Positions 1 to 7,170 of a stretch of 13,341 bases of DNA are shown piece after piece. Origin of the DNA: an uncultured Clostridia bacterium (GTDB lineage Bacteria > Bacillota > Clostridia > Oscillospirales > Oscillospiraceae). Made by a program: the position numbers and the translations under genes. The stretch is from the NCBI GenBank assembly GCA_945918815.1, contig CAMEIU010000043.1:1-13341 (forward strand), read 5' to 3'. Numbering within the stretch: the stretch's first letter is position 1; every line of letters starts with the position of its first letter. The notes beneath the pieces are model-generated. The model ran no database searches and was not told where the DNA came from. It was given only the letters and a program-made list of their open reading frames with translations.

Positions 1-1366
1 CAAGGAGTGGTACAAGGACATCATGGCCGTTAATATGGATGCGCCTCACTGGTCCGGCGAGACCGACCTGAAGCTCATCGGCGGCGAGGGTCTGGAGACC
101 GTCACAGAGGAAGAAGCCCTGGCCAACGCGAAAGCCAGAAGCGATCTTTACACCTTTGAAGACTACACCAAGCTCTGCGATCAGCTGGGCTACCGCTACT
201 GGCAGTATGCAGGCCGCCCCACCCTGCGGCCCTGGAACATCACCTGCGCGCTGACGGAGCAGACCCTGACCTTTGAGCGCAACCCCTATTACTGGAAGGT
301 GGACGCCGAGGGGCGCCAGCTGCCCTATGTGGACTATCTCGAGTTCCGCACCATGGACGAAAGCCTGAACACACAGGAAATTATGGCCGGCAACATCGAC
401 TTCTGCGGCTTCGGCAACCAGTACTTCCCCACCTACAAGGCCAGTGAAGCCACCGACTGCTACACCATCAAAACCATGACCTCCCCCAACTGGACTACCT
501 CCTCCATGCAGCTGAACCTGACCTATCAGGACGCGCAGTATGCGGAGCTGTTCAACAACATTGACTTCCGCCACGCCCTGTCCATCGCCGTGGACCGTGA
601 TGAAATGAACAACATTCTCTTCAACGGCATGGCGCAGGTTTCCCAGGCTGCCGCCCCCGAGGGTACTGCCGAGTACATTGAAGGCGCCACCGCCAAGTGG
701 ACCGAGCTGGATGTGGACGGCGCCAACGCCCTCCTGGATGGCATCGACGCCATCAGCAAGGATTTGAACGCCGACGGCTACCGTACCTTCGTGGGCGGCG
801 CCAACGACGGCAAGGCCGTCGTCCTGGAAATGGAGACCACCGGTGACGACACTTCCGCGCAGGCTGTTGCCCTGCTGGCCCAGTACTTCAAGAAGATCGG
901 CATCCAGCTGGTAGAGGTCGCCAACTCCGACAACAACAAGCGGAACGAAAAATACTACGCCGGCGATGTGGCCATGTGCTCTTACGAAGGCGGCACCAGC
1001 GTGTTCAACGTCATGCTCCGCCCCGACTACCTGGCTGCCAACCGCAACAACACTTGCTGGCTGGGCAAGTACGGCATGGAGCACCAGGATGCCATCACCC
1101 CCACGCCCGGTACTCCCATCGCCGAGCTGGTAGACGCCACGGTGGACCTGGTCAAAGCGACCAACATGGACGAGCTGAAGGCCGCCGGGGACAAGATCCT
1201 GCAGCTCCACTATGAGAACACCTGGATCATCGGCTTCCTGACCGACAGCAACTCCTTCTACGCCGTCAATAACCGAATCCACAACTGGCAGGAAGGCTTT
1301 GTCATGTGCGACGAGCTCCGTTTCCTGGGCTACGGCAAGCCCTACACCTGGTTCATTCAGGAATAA
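1..1366 (+). CDS. ABC transporter family 5 (OppA/DppA-type) solute-binding protein, C-terminal part
   Basis: This is the extracytoplasmic binding component that captures the cargo and delivers it to the two permeases downstream. Only the C-terminal ~454 codons are present. The frame is already open at base 2, upstream of the first ATG at base 23, so the signal peptide and lipobox lie outside the window. Family hallmarks seen are the ERNPYYWKVD segment followed by GRQLPYVDYLEF (bases ~270-350), a stretch like the 'NPYYWKvD..GnQLPYiD' signature of SBP_bac_5 proteins, then AGNIDF, and a C-terminal run ending GKPYTWFIQE. The ERNPYYW..QLPYVD variant is familiar from binding proteins sitting next to glycoside hydrolases, although family 5 as a whole also includes peptide binders. 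The enzymes in this window therefore argue for an oligosaccharide or glycoconjugate ligand, which is inference. The TAA stop is followed by a hairpin and then the permease genes. The family call is secure; the ligand is not known. Confidence 0.92.
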   Translation, partial: KEWYKDIMAVNMDAPHWSGETDLKLIGGEGLETVTEEEALANAKARSDLYTFEDYTKLCDQLGYRYWQYAGRPTLRPWNITCALTEQTLTFERNPYYWKVDAEGRQLPYVDYLEFRTMDESLNTQEIMAGNIDFCGFGNQYFPTYKASEATDCYTIKTMTSPNWTTSSMQLNLTYQDAQYAELFNNIDFRHALSIAVDRDEMNNILFNGMAQVSQAAAPEGTAEYIEGATAKWTELDVDGANALLDGIDAISKDLNADGYRTFVGGANDGKAVVLEMETTGDDTSAQAVALLAQYFKKIGIQLVEVANSDNNKRNEKYYAGDVAMCSYEGGTSVFNVMLRPDYLAANRNNTCWLGKYGMEHQDAITPTPGTPIAELVDATVDLVKATNMDELKAAGDKILQLHYENTWIIGFLTDSNSFYAVNNRIHNWQEGFVMCDELRFLGYGKPYTWFIQE

Positions 1367-1379
1367 GCAATTCCATCTT

Positions 1380-1411
1380 TCAGCCAGCAGTCCCCATCGG
1401 CTGCTGGCTGA
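1380..1411 (+). promoter_or_regulatory. Intercistronic stem-loop between binding-protein and permease genes
   Basis: The 11-base arms TCAGCCAGCAG (1380-1390) and CTGCTGGCTGA (1401-1411) are perfect reverse complements. Two more pairs (U1391-G1400, C1392-G1399) leave a six-base loop. The structure starts 13 bases after the stop of the binding-protein gene. The downstream arm is followed by CCATCGTTG with no T-tract, so it does not look like an intrinsic terminator. In other binding-protein-dependent operons (malE-malF is the textbook case), a hairpin at this place protects the upstream message from 3' decay and so gives more binding protein than membrane subunits. That role here is inference from position and shape. 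Confidence 0.75.
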
Positions 1412-1456
1412 CCATCGTTGAGAACACGAACTACAAAGAAATGGGGTTAGGCACAT

Positions 1457-2455
1457 ATGGCAAAATTCATTGTCAGGAAGCTGCTTATTATGATTTTGAC
1501 AGTTTTCCTGATTTCTTTTGCAGTCTTCTATATCATCACCCTGCCGCCAGGGGACTTCCTGACGACCTATATCGGCCGCCTGACTGCCGCCGGTGAATCC
1601 GTTGACCCTGTCATGATTGAGAATCTGCGGGCGCAATATGGTTTGGACAAGCCCTTCGTGGTCCAGTATTGGATGTGGATCAGCAATATTCTCCTCCACG
1701 GGAACTTCGGCTACTCTTTCTCCCTGTCCATGCCGGTGACCACCATCATCAAAGCCTATATCGGACCCACTATGGCCCTCAGCCTGGTGACCATGCTGTT
1801 TACCTATCTGATTTCTATCCCTGTTGGCATCTATTCCGCCGTCCACCAGTACTCTGTGGGCGACTATGCCTTCACCACCATCGGCTTCCTGGGACAGGCG
1901 ATCCCCAACTTCCTGCTGGCCATTCTTTTAATGTTCCTCTCCTTCAAGCTCACAGGCGACACCATGCTGGGCCTCTTCTCCCCCGGTATGCAGAACGCCC
2001 CCTGGTCCTGGGCCAAGGTGCTGGATCTTCTCAAGCATTGCATTATTCCCGTCATCGTCATCGGCATGAACGGCACCTGCGGCCTCATCCGTACCATGCG
2101 CAGCCAGATGCTGGACGAGCTGAGCAAGAACTATGTCATGACCGGTAAAGCCAAGGGCATGAAGGCCAAAGCCATTCGCTATAAATACTGCGTCCGCGCC
2201 GCCATCAATCCCATCGCTTCCTCCATCGGCTGGTCCCTGGTGGGCATCTTCACCGGCACCACCATCACCGCCATCGTTTTGAACCTGCCCTCCATGGGCA
2301 CCATCATGTACACGGCCCTTCTGGATCAGGACATGTATCTGGCCGGCAGCTGGCTGTTCCTGATGGCAATCGTGACGGTCATCGGTACGTTTATTTCCGA
2401 CATTTTGTTGGCCTGGCTTGATCCAAGAGCCCGCAAGGAATACTTGAAGGGGTGA
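1457..2455 (+). CDS. ABC transporter permease, DppB/OppB family
   Basis: This is one of the two integral membrane subunits forming the translocation pore of the importer. The 332-residue protein has the usual layout: a first membrane helix at about residues 7-29 starting right after MAKFIVRKLL, an extracytoplasmic stretch with the LPPGDFLTTYI motif (29-39) and YGLDKPFVVQYWMWISN, then five further hydrophobic segments (roughly 104-124, 136-162, 193-212, 255-277 and 298-321). The cytoplasmic coupling (EAA-type) loop, which docks onto an ATPase, lies around residues 222-248 (NYVMTGKAKGMK followed by RAAINPI). The LPPGDF-type N-terminus fits a subgroup often encoded with carbohydrate-active enzymes, from general recollection of the family. 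The start ATG is preceded by GGGGTTAGG at 1443-1451. The gene ends inside the ribosome-binding site of the next permease. Confidence 0.95.
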   Translation: MAKFIVRKLLIMILTVFLISFAVFYIITLPPGDFLTTYIGRLTAAGESVDPVMIENLRAQYGLDKPFVVQYWMWISNILLHGNFGYSFSLSMPVTTIIKAYIGPTMALSLVTMLFTYLISIPVGIYSAVHQYSVGDYAFTTIGFLGQAIPNFLLAILLMFLSFKLTGDTMLGLFSPGMQNAPWSWAKVLDLLKHCIIPVIVIGMNGTCGLIRTMRSQMLDELSKNYVMTGKAKGMKAKAIRYKYCVRAAINPIASSIGWSLVGIFTGTTITAIVLNLPSMGTIMYTALLDQDMYLAGSWLFLMAIVTVIGTFISDILLAWLDPRARKEYLKG

Positions 2456-2463
2456 TCACTGTG
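2447..2463 (+). promoter_or_regulatory. Shine-Dalgarno sequence that fixes the DppC-like start at GTG 2461
   Basis: AAGGGGTGATC (2447-2457) matches the AAGGAGGTGATC complement of the 16S rRNA tail, apart from one missing base. It sits three bases before GTG 2461 and overlaps the stop codon of the previous permease. A GTG at 2452 is also in frame but lies inside this ribosome-binding sequence, so it has no space for its own. The start at 2461 is therefore preferred. Confidence 0.75.
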
Positions 2464-3603
2464 GAGAAATTAAAAAAGAATTCTGCCAAAACACCGGCAG
2501 ACGAAGCAAAGAAAAGCGATAAATACTACTATGCCTCCCAGTGGAGCCTGATGCTGCGGAAATTCCGCAAGCATAAGCTGGCCATGGTCAGCACCTATAT
2601 TCTGCTGTTCTTCTACATCATTGTCATTTTTGGCAACTTCTTTGCGCCGCAGGGCACCGAACAGTATGACGGTAAGTACGTCAACTGCGGTCCCACGCCT
2701 GTGCATCTGTTCCACGAGGGCAAGCTGGTAGGGCCATTTGTCTATGGCTTAAAGAGCGAGCGTGACCCCGAAACCTTTATGAACACGTTTGTGGAGGACA
2801 CGGAGCAGATCTACCGCCTCCGCTTCTTCACGCAGGGCGAGGCTGGCGGCGAATACAAGATACTCGGCCTGATTCCCTGCAATCTCCATTTCTTTGAGGC
2901 CGAGGAAGGCGGCAAGGTCTTTCTGTTCGGAACGGACAATATGGGCCGCGACCTGTTCTCCCGTGTGATTCTCGGCGGCCAGATCTCCCTGTTTATCCCG
3001 GTCGTCGGCATGCTTCTGACACTGGTGCTGGGTTTGTTCATGGGGTCGCTTGCCGGTTACTTCGGCGGCTGGATCGACACCGTTATCCAGCGTATGGTCG
3101 AGGTGGTCCGGTCCTTCCCCCAGGTGCCTCTGTGGATGGCCCTGTCTGCCGCCATTCCCAAAACCATGAAGCCCGCCCAGATTTTTATGCTTATGACGGT
3201 CATTCTCTCCCTGGTCTCCTGGCCGGATCTTTCCCGTGTGGTCCGCTCCAAATTTATCTCCGTGAAGAAGGAGGACTACATTATGGCCGCCCGCATCTCT
3301 GGCGCCCCGGCCCATAAGGTGGTCATCCGGCATATGATCCCCAGCTTCACCAGCTATATCATCGTCAATATGACCATGTCCATTCCCAGCCTCATCATCG
3401 GCGAAACCACCCTGAGCTTCCTGGGTCTGGGTCTCCGCTCCCCCGCAACCAGCTGGGGCGTGCTGCTGCAGGAGACCAACGCGCTGGAAACCATCATGTT
3501 CTATGGATGGAAGCTGATTCCCATGATCTTCGTTTTCGTGACCGTGCTGGCCTTCAACTTCATGGGCGACGGTCTGCGAGACGCGGCGGATCCCTACAAG
3601 TAA
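2461..3603 (+). CDS. ABC transporter permease, DppC/OppC family, with large extracytoplasmic insert
   Basis: This is the second pore-forming membrane subunit, 380 residues from the GTG at 2461. It has a long charged cytoplasmic N-terminus (1-38), then a first helix (about 40-62). About 95 residues follow before the conserved GTDNMGRDLFSR motif (157-168) that precedes the core helices. That gap is longer than in short peptide-type DppC proteins and contains RLRFFTQGE and GLIPCNLHFF, resembling the extended OppC/YejE-like branch. The core has helices near 172-200, 218-230, 240-258, 298-325 and 350-370. The ATPase-coupling loop is around 270-295 (EDYIMAARISGAPAHKVV), followed by the family-typical GETTLSFLGLGL. 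The stop is followed directly by AGGAGG for the first ATPase gene, so the two are tightly co-transcribed. Confidence 0.94.
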   Translation: MEKLKKNSAKTPADEAKKSDKYYYASQWSLMLRKFRKHKLAMVSTYILLFFYIIVIFGNFFAPQGTEQYDGKYVNCGPTPVHLFHEGKLVGPFVYGLKSERDPETFMNTFVEDTEQIYRLRFFTQGEAGGEYKILGLIPCNLHFFEAEEGGKVFLFGTDNMGRDLFSRVILGGQISLFIPVVGMLLTLVLGLFMGSLAGYFGGWIDTVIQRMVEVVRSFPQVPLWMALSAAIPKTMKPAQIFMLMTVILSLVSWPDLSRVVRSKFISVKKEDYIMAARISGAPAHKVVIRHMIPSFTSYIIVNMTMSIPSLIIGETTLSFLGLGLRSPATSWGVLLQETNALETIMFYGWKLIPMIFVFVTVLAFNFMGDGLRDAADPYK

Positions 3604-3615
3604 GGAGGCGTTGGC

Positions 3616-4668
3616 ATGAAAAAGAGTAAAAAGCAAGCCCGGATTGCCCAGGAGGCGCTGTCCATCGCGCCGGAACACATTCTGGAGGTCCGGGACCTGA
3701 AGGTGGATATCAAGGTTGACGATTACACGCTCAACGCCGTGCGCGGCGTCAGCTTCTCCATGAAGAAGGGAGAGACGCTGGGCCTGGTGGGCGAATCCGG
3801 CTGTGGAAAGTCCGTGACCAGCAAGGCGGTCATGGGCATCAATCCCGATAATTGCTCCGCACGGGGCCAGATCCTCTACCGGCGGAAATCCGGCGAGATC
3901 ATGGACCTGGTGCAGCTGGAGCAGGATGGCCCCACCTACCGCGCCATTCGTGGCGCAGAGATGGCCATGATCTTCCAGGAGCCCATGACCTCCTTCTCTC
4001 CCCTGTACACCATCGGCAACCAGCTCAGCGAAATCATTCTGCTCCATGAGCCGGCGACCACCAAGGAGCAGGCCAGAATGCGGGTTTTGGAGATGCTGGA
4101 AAAAGTTGGAATCGCCAATCCGGAAAAGCGTATTGACCAGTATCCCCATGAGTTCTCCGGCGGCATGCTTCAGCGGGCGCTCATCGCCATGATGCTCTGC
4201 TGCAACCCGGACTTTCTCATTGCCGACGAGCCAACCACAGCTTTGGACGTGACCATTCAGGCCCAAATTCTCGACCTGATGAAGCTTTTGCAGAAGGAAT
4301 TCGGCATGTCCATTTTGTTTATCACCCATGACCTGGGCACCGTTGCCAGCATGTGTGACAATGTGGCCGTCATGTATCTGGGAGAAATCGTGGAGTATGG
4401 CTCCGTCCATCAGATCTTCCACAATCCTCAGCACCCCTACACCAAGGGCCTGCTCCGCTCCCTGCCCAAGATGAACCAGAGCCGGGAGGAAAAGCTGTAT
4501 GTGATCGACGGCATTGTGCCGCTGCCGGTGAATATGCCGCCCTGCTGCGGCTTTTACGACCGCTGCGAAAAATGCGTCAAGGGCGTCTGCGATTGTCAGG
4601 CCATCCGGGAATACACGGTGGAGCCCGGCCACTTTGTTCGCTGCGTCATGATGGAACAGAGAGGGTGA
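3616..4668 (+). CDS. ABC transporter ATP-binding protein, DppD/OppD family
   Basis: This is one of two cytoplasmic ATPases that power the importer. All nucleotide-site motifs are intact in the 350 residues: Walker A GESGCGKS (59-66), Q-loop Gln121, signature FSGGMLQR (180-187), Walker B LIADEP with Glu205, the D-loop after it (ALDVTIQAQ), and switch His238 in ITHDL. After the ATPase core comes the oligopeptide-type C-terminal extension (HPYTKGLL at 273-280). It is rich in cysteine: Cys310, 311, 317, 320, 325, 327 and 343. DppD-type ATPases usually carry four cysteines here that can hold an iron-sulfur cluster; the number seen here is higher. The start ATG has a near-perfect AAGGAGG seven bases upstream. 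Only four bases separate the stop from the next gene. Confidence 0.95.
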   Translation: MKKSKKQARIAQEALSIAPEHILEVRDLKVDIKVDDYTLNAVRGVSFSMKKGETLGLVGESGCGKSVTSKAVMGINPDNCSARGQILYRRKSGEIMDLVQLEQDGPTYRAIRGAEMAMIFQEPMTSFSPLYTIGNQLSEIILLHEPATTKEQARMRVLEMLEKVGIANPEKRIDQYPHEFSGGMLQRALIAMMLCCNPDFLIADEPTTALDVTIQAQILDLMKLLQKEFGMSILFITHDLGTVASMCDNVAVMYLGEIVEYGSVHQIFHNPQHPYTKGLLRSLPKMNQSREEKLYVIDGIVPLPVNMPPCCGFYDRCEKCVKGVCDCQAIREYTVEPGHFVRCVMMEQRG

Positions 4669-4672
4669 CGAT

Positions 4673-5653
4673 ATGGAAAAGAACGTAATTCTGGAGATCA
4701 AAAATCTCTCCAAGGTCTATGAATCCAAAGGTGCCAGCGTCAAAGCCCTGACGGATGTTTCCCTGACCGTCAACCAGGGTGAAACCGTGGGCATTGTGGG
4801 CGAGTCCGGCTGCGGCAAGACTACCCTGGGCCGCTGCGTGGTCCGCGGCATCGACGCCACCTCCGGTCAGGTCCTGTTCCATACGGAGGACGACGGCGTC
4901 ATTGACTTCCTCCAGACCACCAAAGCCCAGATGAAAAAGTACCGCAAGGATATTCAGATGATTTTCCAGGACCCCTACGCCAGCCTTGACCCCCGCATGA
5001 CGGTGTTCGATATCATCTCCGAGCCGCTGCGCTACAACTCCAACCTCTCCAAGCGGGAGATCGAAGAGGCTGTGGGCAAAATCGCCGAGCAGGTTGGCCT
5101 GAATAAAGCCTATCTCCGCCGGTATCCCCACGCCTTTTCCGGCGGCCAGCGGCAGAGAATCGGCATTGCCCGTTCGTTGATTCTTCAGCCCAAGATCATT
5201 GTCTGTGACGAGGCGGTCTCGGCGCTGGACGTGTCCATTCAGGCGCAGATCATCAACCTGCTGGAGGACCTGCAGAAGGAATACAATCTGACGTATCTGT
5301 TCATCTCCCACGCCCTGTCCGTGGTCCGCCACATTTCGGACCGGGTCCTGGTCATGTACCTGGGCAAGGTGGTGGAATTCGGCGAGACCGACGCGCTGTT
5401 CGCCAATCCCATGCACCCCTATACCAAGGCCCTGCTGTCCGCCGCTCCCCAGCCGGACCCGGACGCGGTCATTGACCGCGTGGTGCTGGAGGGAGAGGTA
5501 CCCAACCCGGCCGCGCCTCCCTCCGGGTGCCACTTCCATCCCCGCTGCGCCTATAAAACGGCCCGCTGCGCCAAGGAGGCGCCGCCTCTGGTAGAGCATG
5601 GGGACCGCATGGTGGCCTGCTGGAATTGCGGGTGTTGCAGCGAGGCGGATTAA
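4673..5653 (+). CDS. ABC transporter ATP-binding protein, DppF/OppF family
   Basis: This is the partner ATPase, which should pair with the DppD-like subunit so that their sites close around two ATP molecules. The 326-residue protein shows Walker A GESGCGKT (43-50), Q-loop Gln99 in IFQDPYASLDPR, signature FSGGQRQR (155-162), Walker B IIVCDEA with Glu180, ALDVSIQAQ, and switch His213. The residue after that histidine is Ala214 (ISHALSVV), where the family normally has Asp. The C-terminal domain has HPYTKALL and the GCHFHPRC motif, with Cys286, 292, 299 and 316 at the usual spacing for this family. The protein then ends in an unusual cysteine-rich tail (CWNCGCCSEAD). GAGGGTGA serves as ribosome-binding site, overlapping the stop codon of the upstream gene. 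Confidence 0.95.
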   Translation: MEKNVILEIKNLSKVYESKGASVKALTDVSLTVNQGETVGIVGESGCGKTTLGRCVVRGIDATSGQVLFHTEDDGVIDFLQTTKAQMKKYRKDIQMIFQDPYASLDPRMTVFDIISEPLRYNSNLSKREIEEAVGKIAEQVGLNKAYLRRYPHAFSGGQRQRIGIARSLILQPKIIVCDEAVSALDVSIQAQIINLLEDLQKEYNLTYLFISHALSVVRHISDRVLVMYLGKVVEFGETDALFANPMHPYTKALLSAAPQPDPDAVIDRVVLEGEVPNPAAPPSGCHFHPRCAYKTARCAKEAPPLVEHGDRMVACWNCGCCSEAD

Positions 5654-5663
5654 GCGATAAAAT
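5635..5663 (+). promoter_or_regulatory. Possible sigma-A-type promoter ahead of the AraC gene
   Basis: TTGCAG (5635-5640, three of six consensus positions) and TAAAAT (5658-5663, five of six) are separated by exactly 17 bases. They overlap the end of the DppF-like gene. A transcript starting about seven bases after the second box would carry the AraC ribosome-binding site (AAGGAGGG, 5679-5686) within a very short leader. The first box is weak and the match could be chance. If real, it would let the regulator and catabolic genes be expressed apart from the transporter. Confidence 0.3.
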
Positions 5664-5692
5664 AGCCATATCAGCAGGAAGGAGGGACCCTT

Positions 5693-6601
5693 GTGGAGAA
5701 AAACATCAGCATCCACATCAGCGACCGCTCTCATATCAACCTCACCTTGAACGTGTACAACTGCGGCAACCAGGACATCGAGATGGAGCGGGATATCCGA
5801 CCGGATCACTATATTTTCTACTTTGTCAAAGAGGGAAACGGCTATGTGACCCAATGTCAGGCCACCCATAAAATCCGGGCCGGGCAATGCTTTGTGGTTT
5901 TCCCCAACGTGGGCGCGTCCATAAAATCGGAGCACAAAAAGGCCATGAACGCGACCTGGGTCGCTTTTTCCGGCTATCTGGTGGAACGCTACCTGTCCCG
6001 GGCGAAAATCTCAGCCTACGAACCGCTGTTCAACGACACGCCGGAGCATGGACTGGAACAGATTTTTGACACCCTGCTGGAGGCCTCCACCCGGCCCAGT
6101 AATCGCTACTGCAAAATCATGGCGCAGATGTACAACATTTTTGACTTCTTTCTGGACCATGCTTCCCAGGAGTCCCGGACGGAGACAGCGCCGCCGGAGA
6201 TGTACCTCCTGAAGGCCCTGGATTTCATTGATATCAACTACCAGGACGACATCTCCGTGGAAGACATCGCAGAGAGCGCCGGCATGAACCGGAAATCCCT
6301 GTACACGGTTTTCAAGAAGCTGACAGGCTTTTCACCCAGAGACTATCTGATCTACTACCGCATGTGCAAGGCGACAATTCTGCTGCGCAGCACCACGTTA
6401 TCCGTGGAGACCGTGGCGGTCTCCGTGGGCTACAGCGACCAGTTCCATTTTTCCAAGGAGTTCAAGAAAAATGTAGGGCTTTCTCCGTCGGAGTACCGGC
6501 GGGTCATCGCCCAAGAGCCTGATAAGGATTTCCGCTCGCCCATTGACTTTGTGCGGCAGCAGTTTCCCACGACCGTGGAGGAAAAGCCGCCAAAATACTG
6601 A
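5693..6601 (+). CDS. AraC/XylS family transcriptional regulator
   Basis: This is probably the local sensor and activator of the cluster. The 302-residue protein has an N-terminal cupin-like ligand domain (about 1-95; beta-rich, with HYIFYFVKEGNGYVTQ and IRAGQCFVVFPN typical of AraC_binding), a helical linker (about 96-165), and a C-terminal double helix-turn-helix (about 171-272). In that domain the first HTH is DISVEDIAESAGMNRKSLY and the second is SVETVAVSVGYSDQFHFSKE, followed by the signature KKNVGLSPSEYRR. About 30 residues follow with no known fold. The GTG start is chosen because AAGGAGGG lies six bases upstream and no ATG is available. The gene sits 39 bases after the importer and 25 before the enzymes, all in one direction. 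Its ligand is likely an intermediate of the imported glycan, which is inference from context. Confidence 0.93.
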   Translation: MEKNISIHISDRSHINLTLNVYNCGNQDIEMERDIRPDHYIFYFVKEGNGYVTQCQATHKIRAGQCFVVFPNVGASIKSEHKKAMNATWVAFSGYLVERYLSRAKISAYEPLFNDTPEHGLEQIFDTLLEASTRPSNRYCKIMAQMYNIFDFFLDHASQESRTETAPPEMYLLKALDFIDINYQDDISVEDIAESAGMNRKSLYTVFKKLTGFSPRDYLIYYRMCKATILLRSTTLSVETVAVSVGYSDQFHFSKEFKKNVGLSPSEYRRVIAQEPDKDFRSPIDFVRQQFPTTVEEKPPKY

Positions 6602-6626
6602 TAGGGATATAGATTGAGGAACATCT

Positions 6627-7160
6627 ATGACAGAAAAAAAACTGATTATTTTTACGGATATCGGTGATACCGTCATCGACGAGGGCACCGAAATCCGCAA
6701 AACGCCCGAGGGCATGGTGTACCACGCCCAATGCATCCCCGGCGCCAAAGAGACCATGCTTTCTCTCTATGAAAGCGGACATATCATTGCCATGGTGGCA
6801 GACGGCCTTGTGGATTCCTTTCACAACACCATGGAGGAAAACGGCCTGTCCCATATTTTTTCCGCATGGTGCATTTCCGAGGAAGTCGGACAGGAGAAAC
6901 CGGCCGCGGGCATGTTCGAGGCGGCCATGCGCCGCCTGGGACTGACGGAGGCGGACAAGCGCCGCATTATCATGGTTGGAAACAATGTGGAACGGGATGT
7001 GGTCGGCGCCAAACGGTTTGGCATCCGCAGCGTGCAGCTGGCCTGGTCTGACCGGCATCCCATGATCCCCCGGTGTAAGGAAGAGGTGCCGGATTATCAA
7101 ATCCACAAGCCACAGGAGCTGCTGCCCCTGGTGGAGAAATTGGAACAGGAGCTTTCGTGA
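6627..7160 (+). CDS. HAD-like protein with degenerate catalytic motifs
   Basis: This 177-residue cytoplasmic protein has a Rossmann-like HAD fold with a very small cap. Motif I reads FTDIGDTVID: Asp11 matches the usual nucleophile, but the general acid position two residues later is Gly13, with Asp14 shifted by one. Motif II (AMVADG, 55-60) has Ala58 where Ser or Thr is usual. Motif III is Lys91 in GQEKPAAGMF. Motif IV (VGNNVERDVVGAKRFG, from 117) has Asn119 in place of the first Asp but keeps Asp124. The same pattern, as I recall, recurs in HAD homologues of gut Firmicutes, so it is probably a subfamily trait rather than decay. Its substrate is unknown; a sugar phosphatase role is only a family-based guess. 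GAGG at 6616-6619 precedes the ATG. The stop lies ten bases before the DUF5054 gene. Confidence 0.82.
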   Translation: MTEKKLIIFTDIGDTVIDEGTEIRKTPEGMVYHAQCIPGAKETMLSLYESGHIIAMVADGLVDSFHNTMEENGLSHIFSAWCISEEVGQEKPAAGMFEAAMRRLGLTEADKRRIIMVGNNVERDVVGAKRFGIRSVQLAWSDRHPMIPRCKEEVPDYQIHKPQELLPLVEKLEQELS

Positions 7161-7170
7161 GAGGTCCCCT

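Noticed and set aside
1306..1596. Small + strand frame bridging the binding-protein and permease genes
   Set aside because: It overlaps the ends of both real genes, crosses the hairpin at 1380-1411 and has no ribosome-binding site or recognisable domain.
2452..2460. GTG at 2452 as start of the DppC-like gene
   Set aside because: It lies inside the ribosome-binding sequence, whereas GTG 2461 is correctly spaced from it.
2749..4713. 654-codon open frame on the minus strand
   Set aside because: It covers two well-supported ABC transporter genes on the + strand, gives a His/Gly-rich sequence with no family motif, and is explained by high third-position GC in the sense genes.
4646..5935. 429-codon open frame on the minus strand
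   Set aside because: It spans the DppF-like gene and the start of the AraC gene, both strongly supported in the other direction, and its sequence looks like GC-bias artefact.
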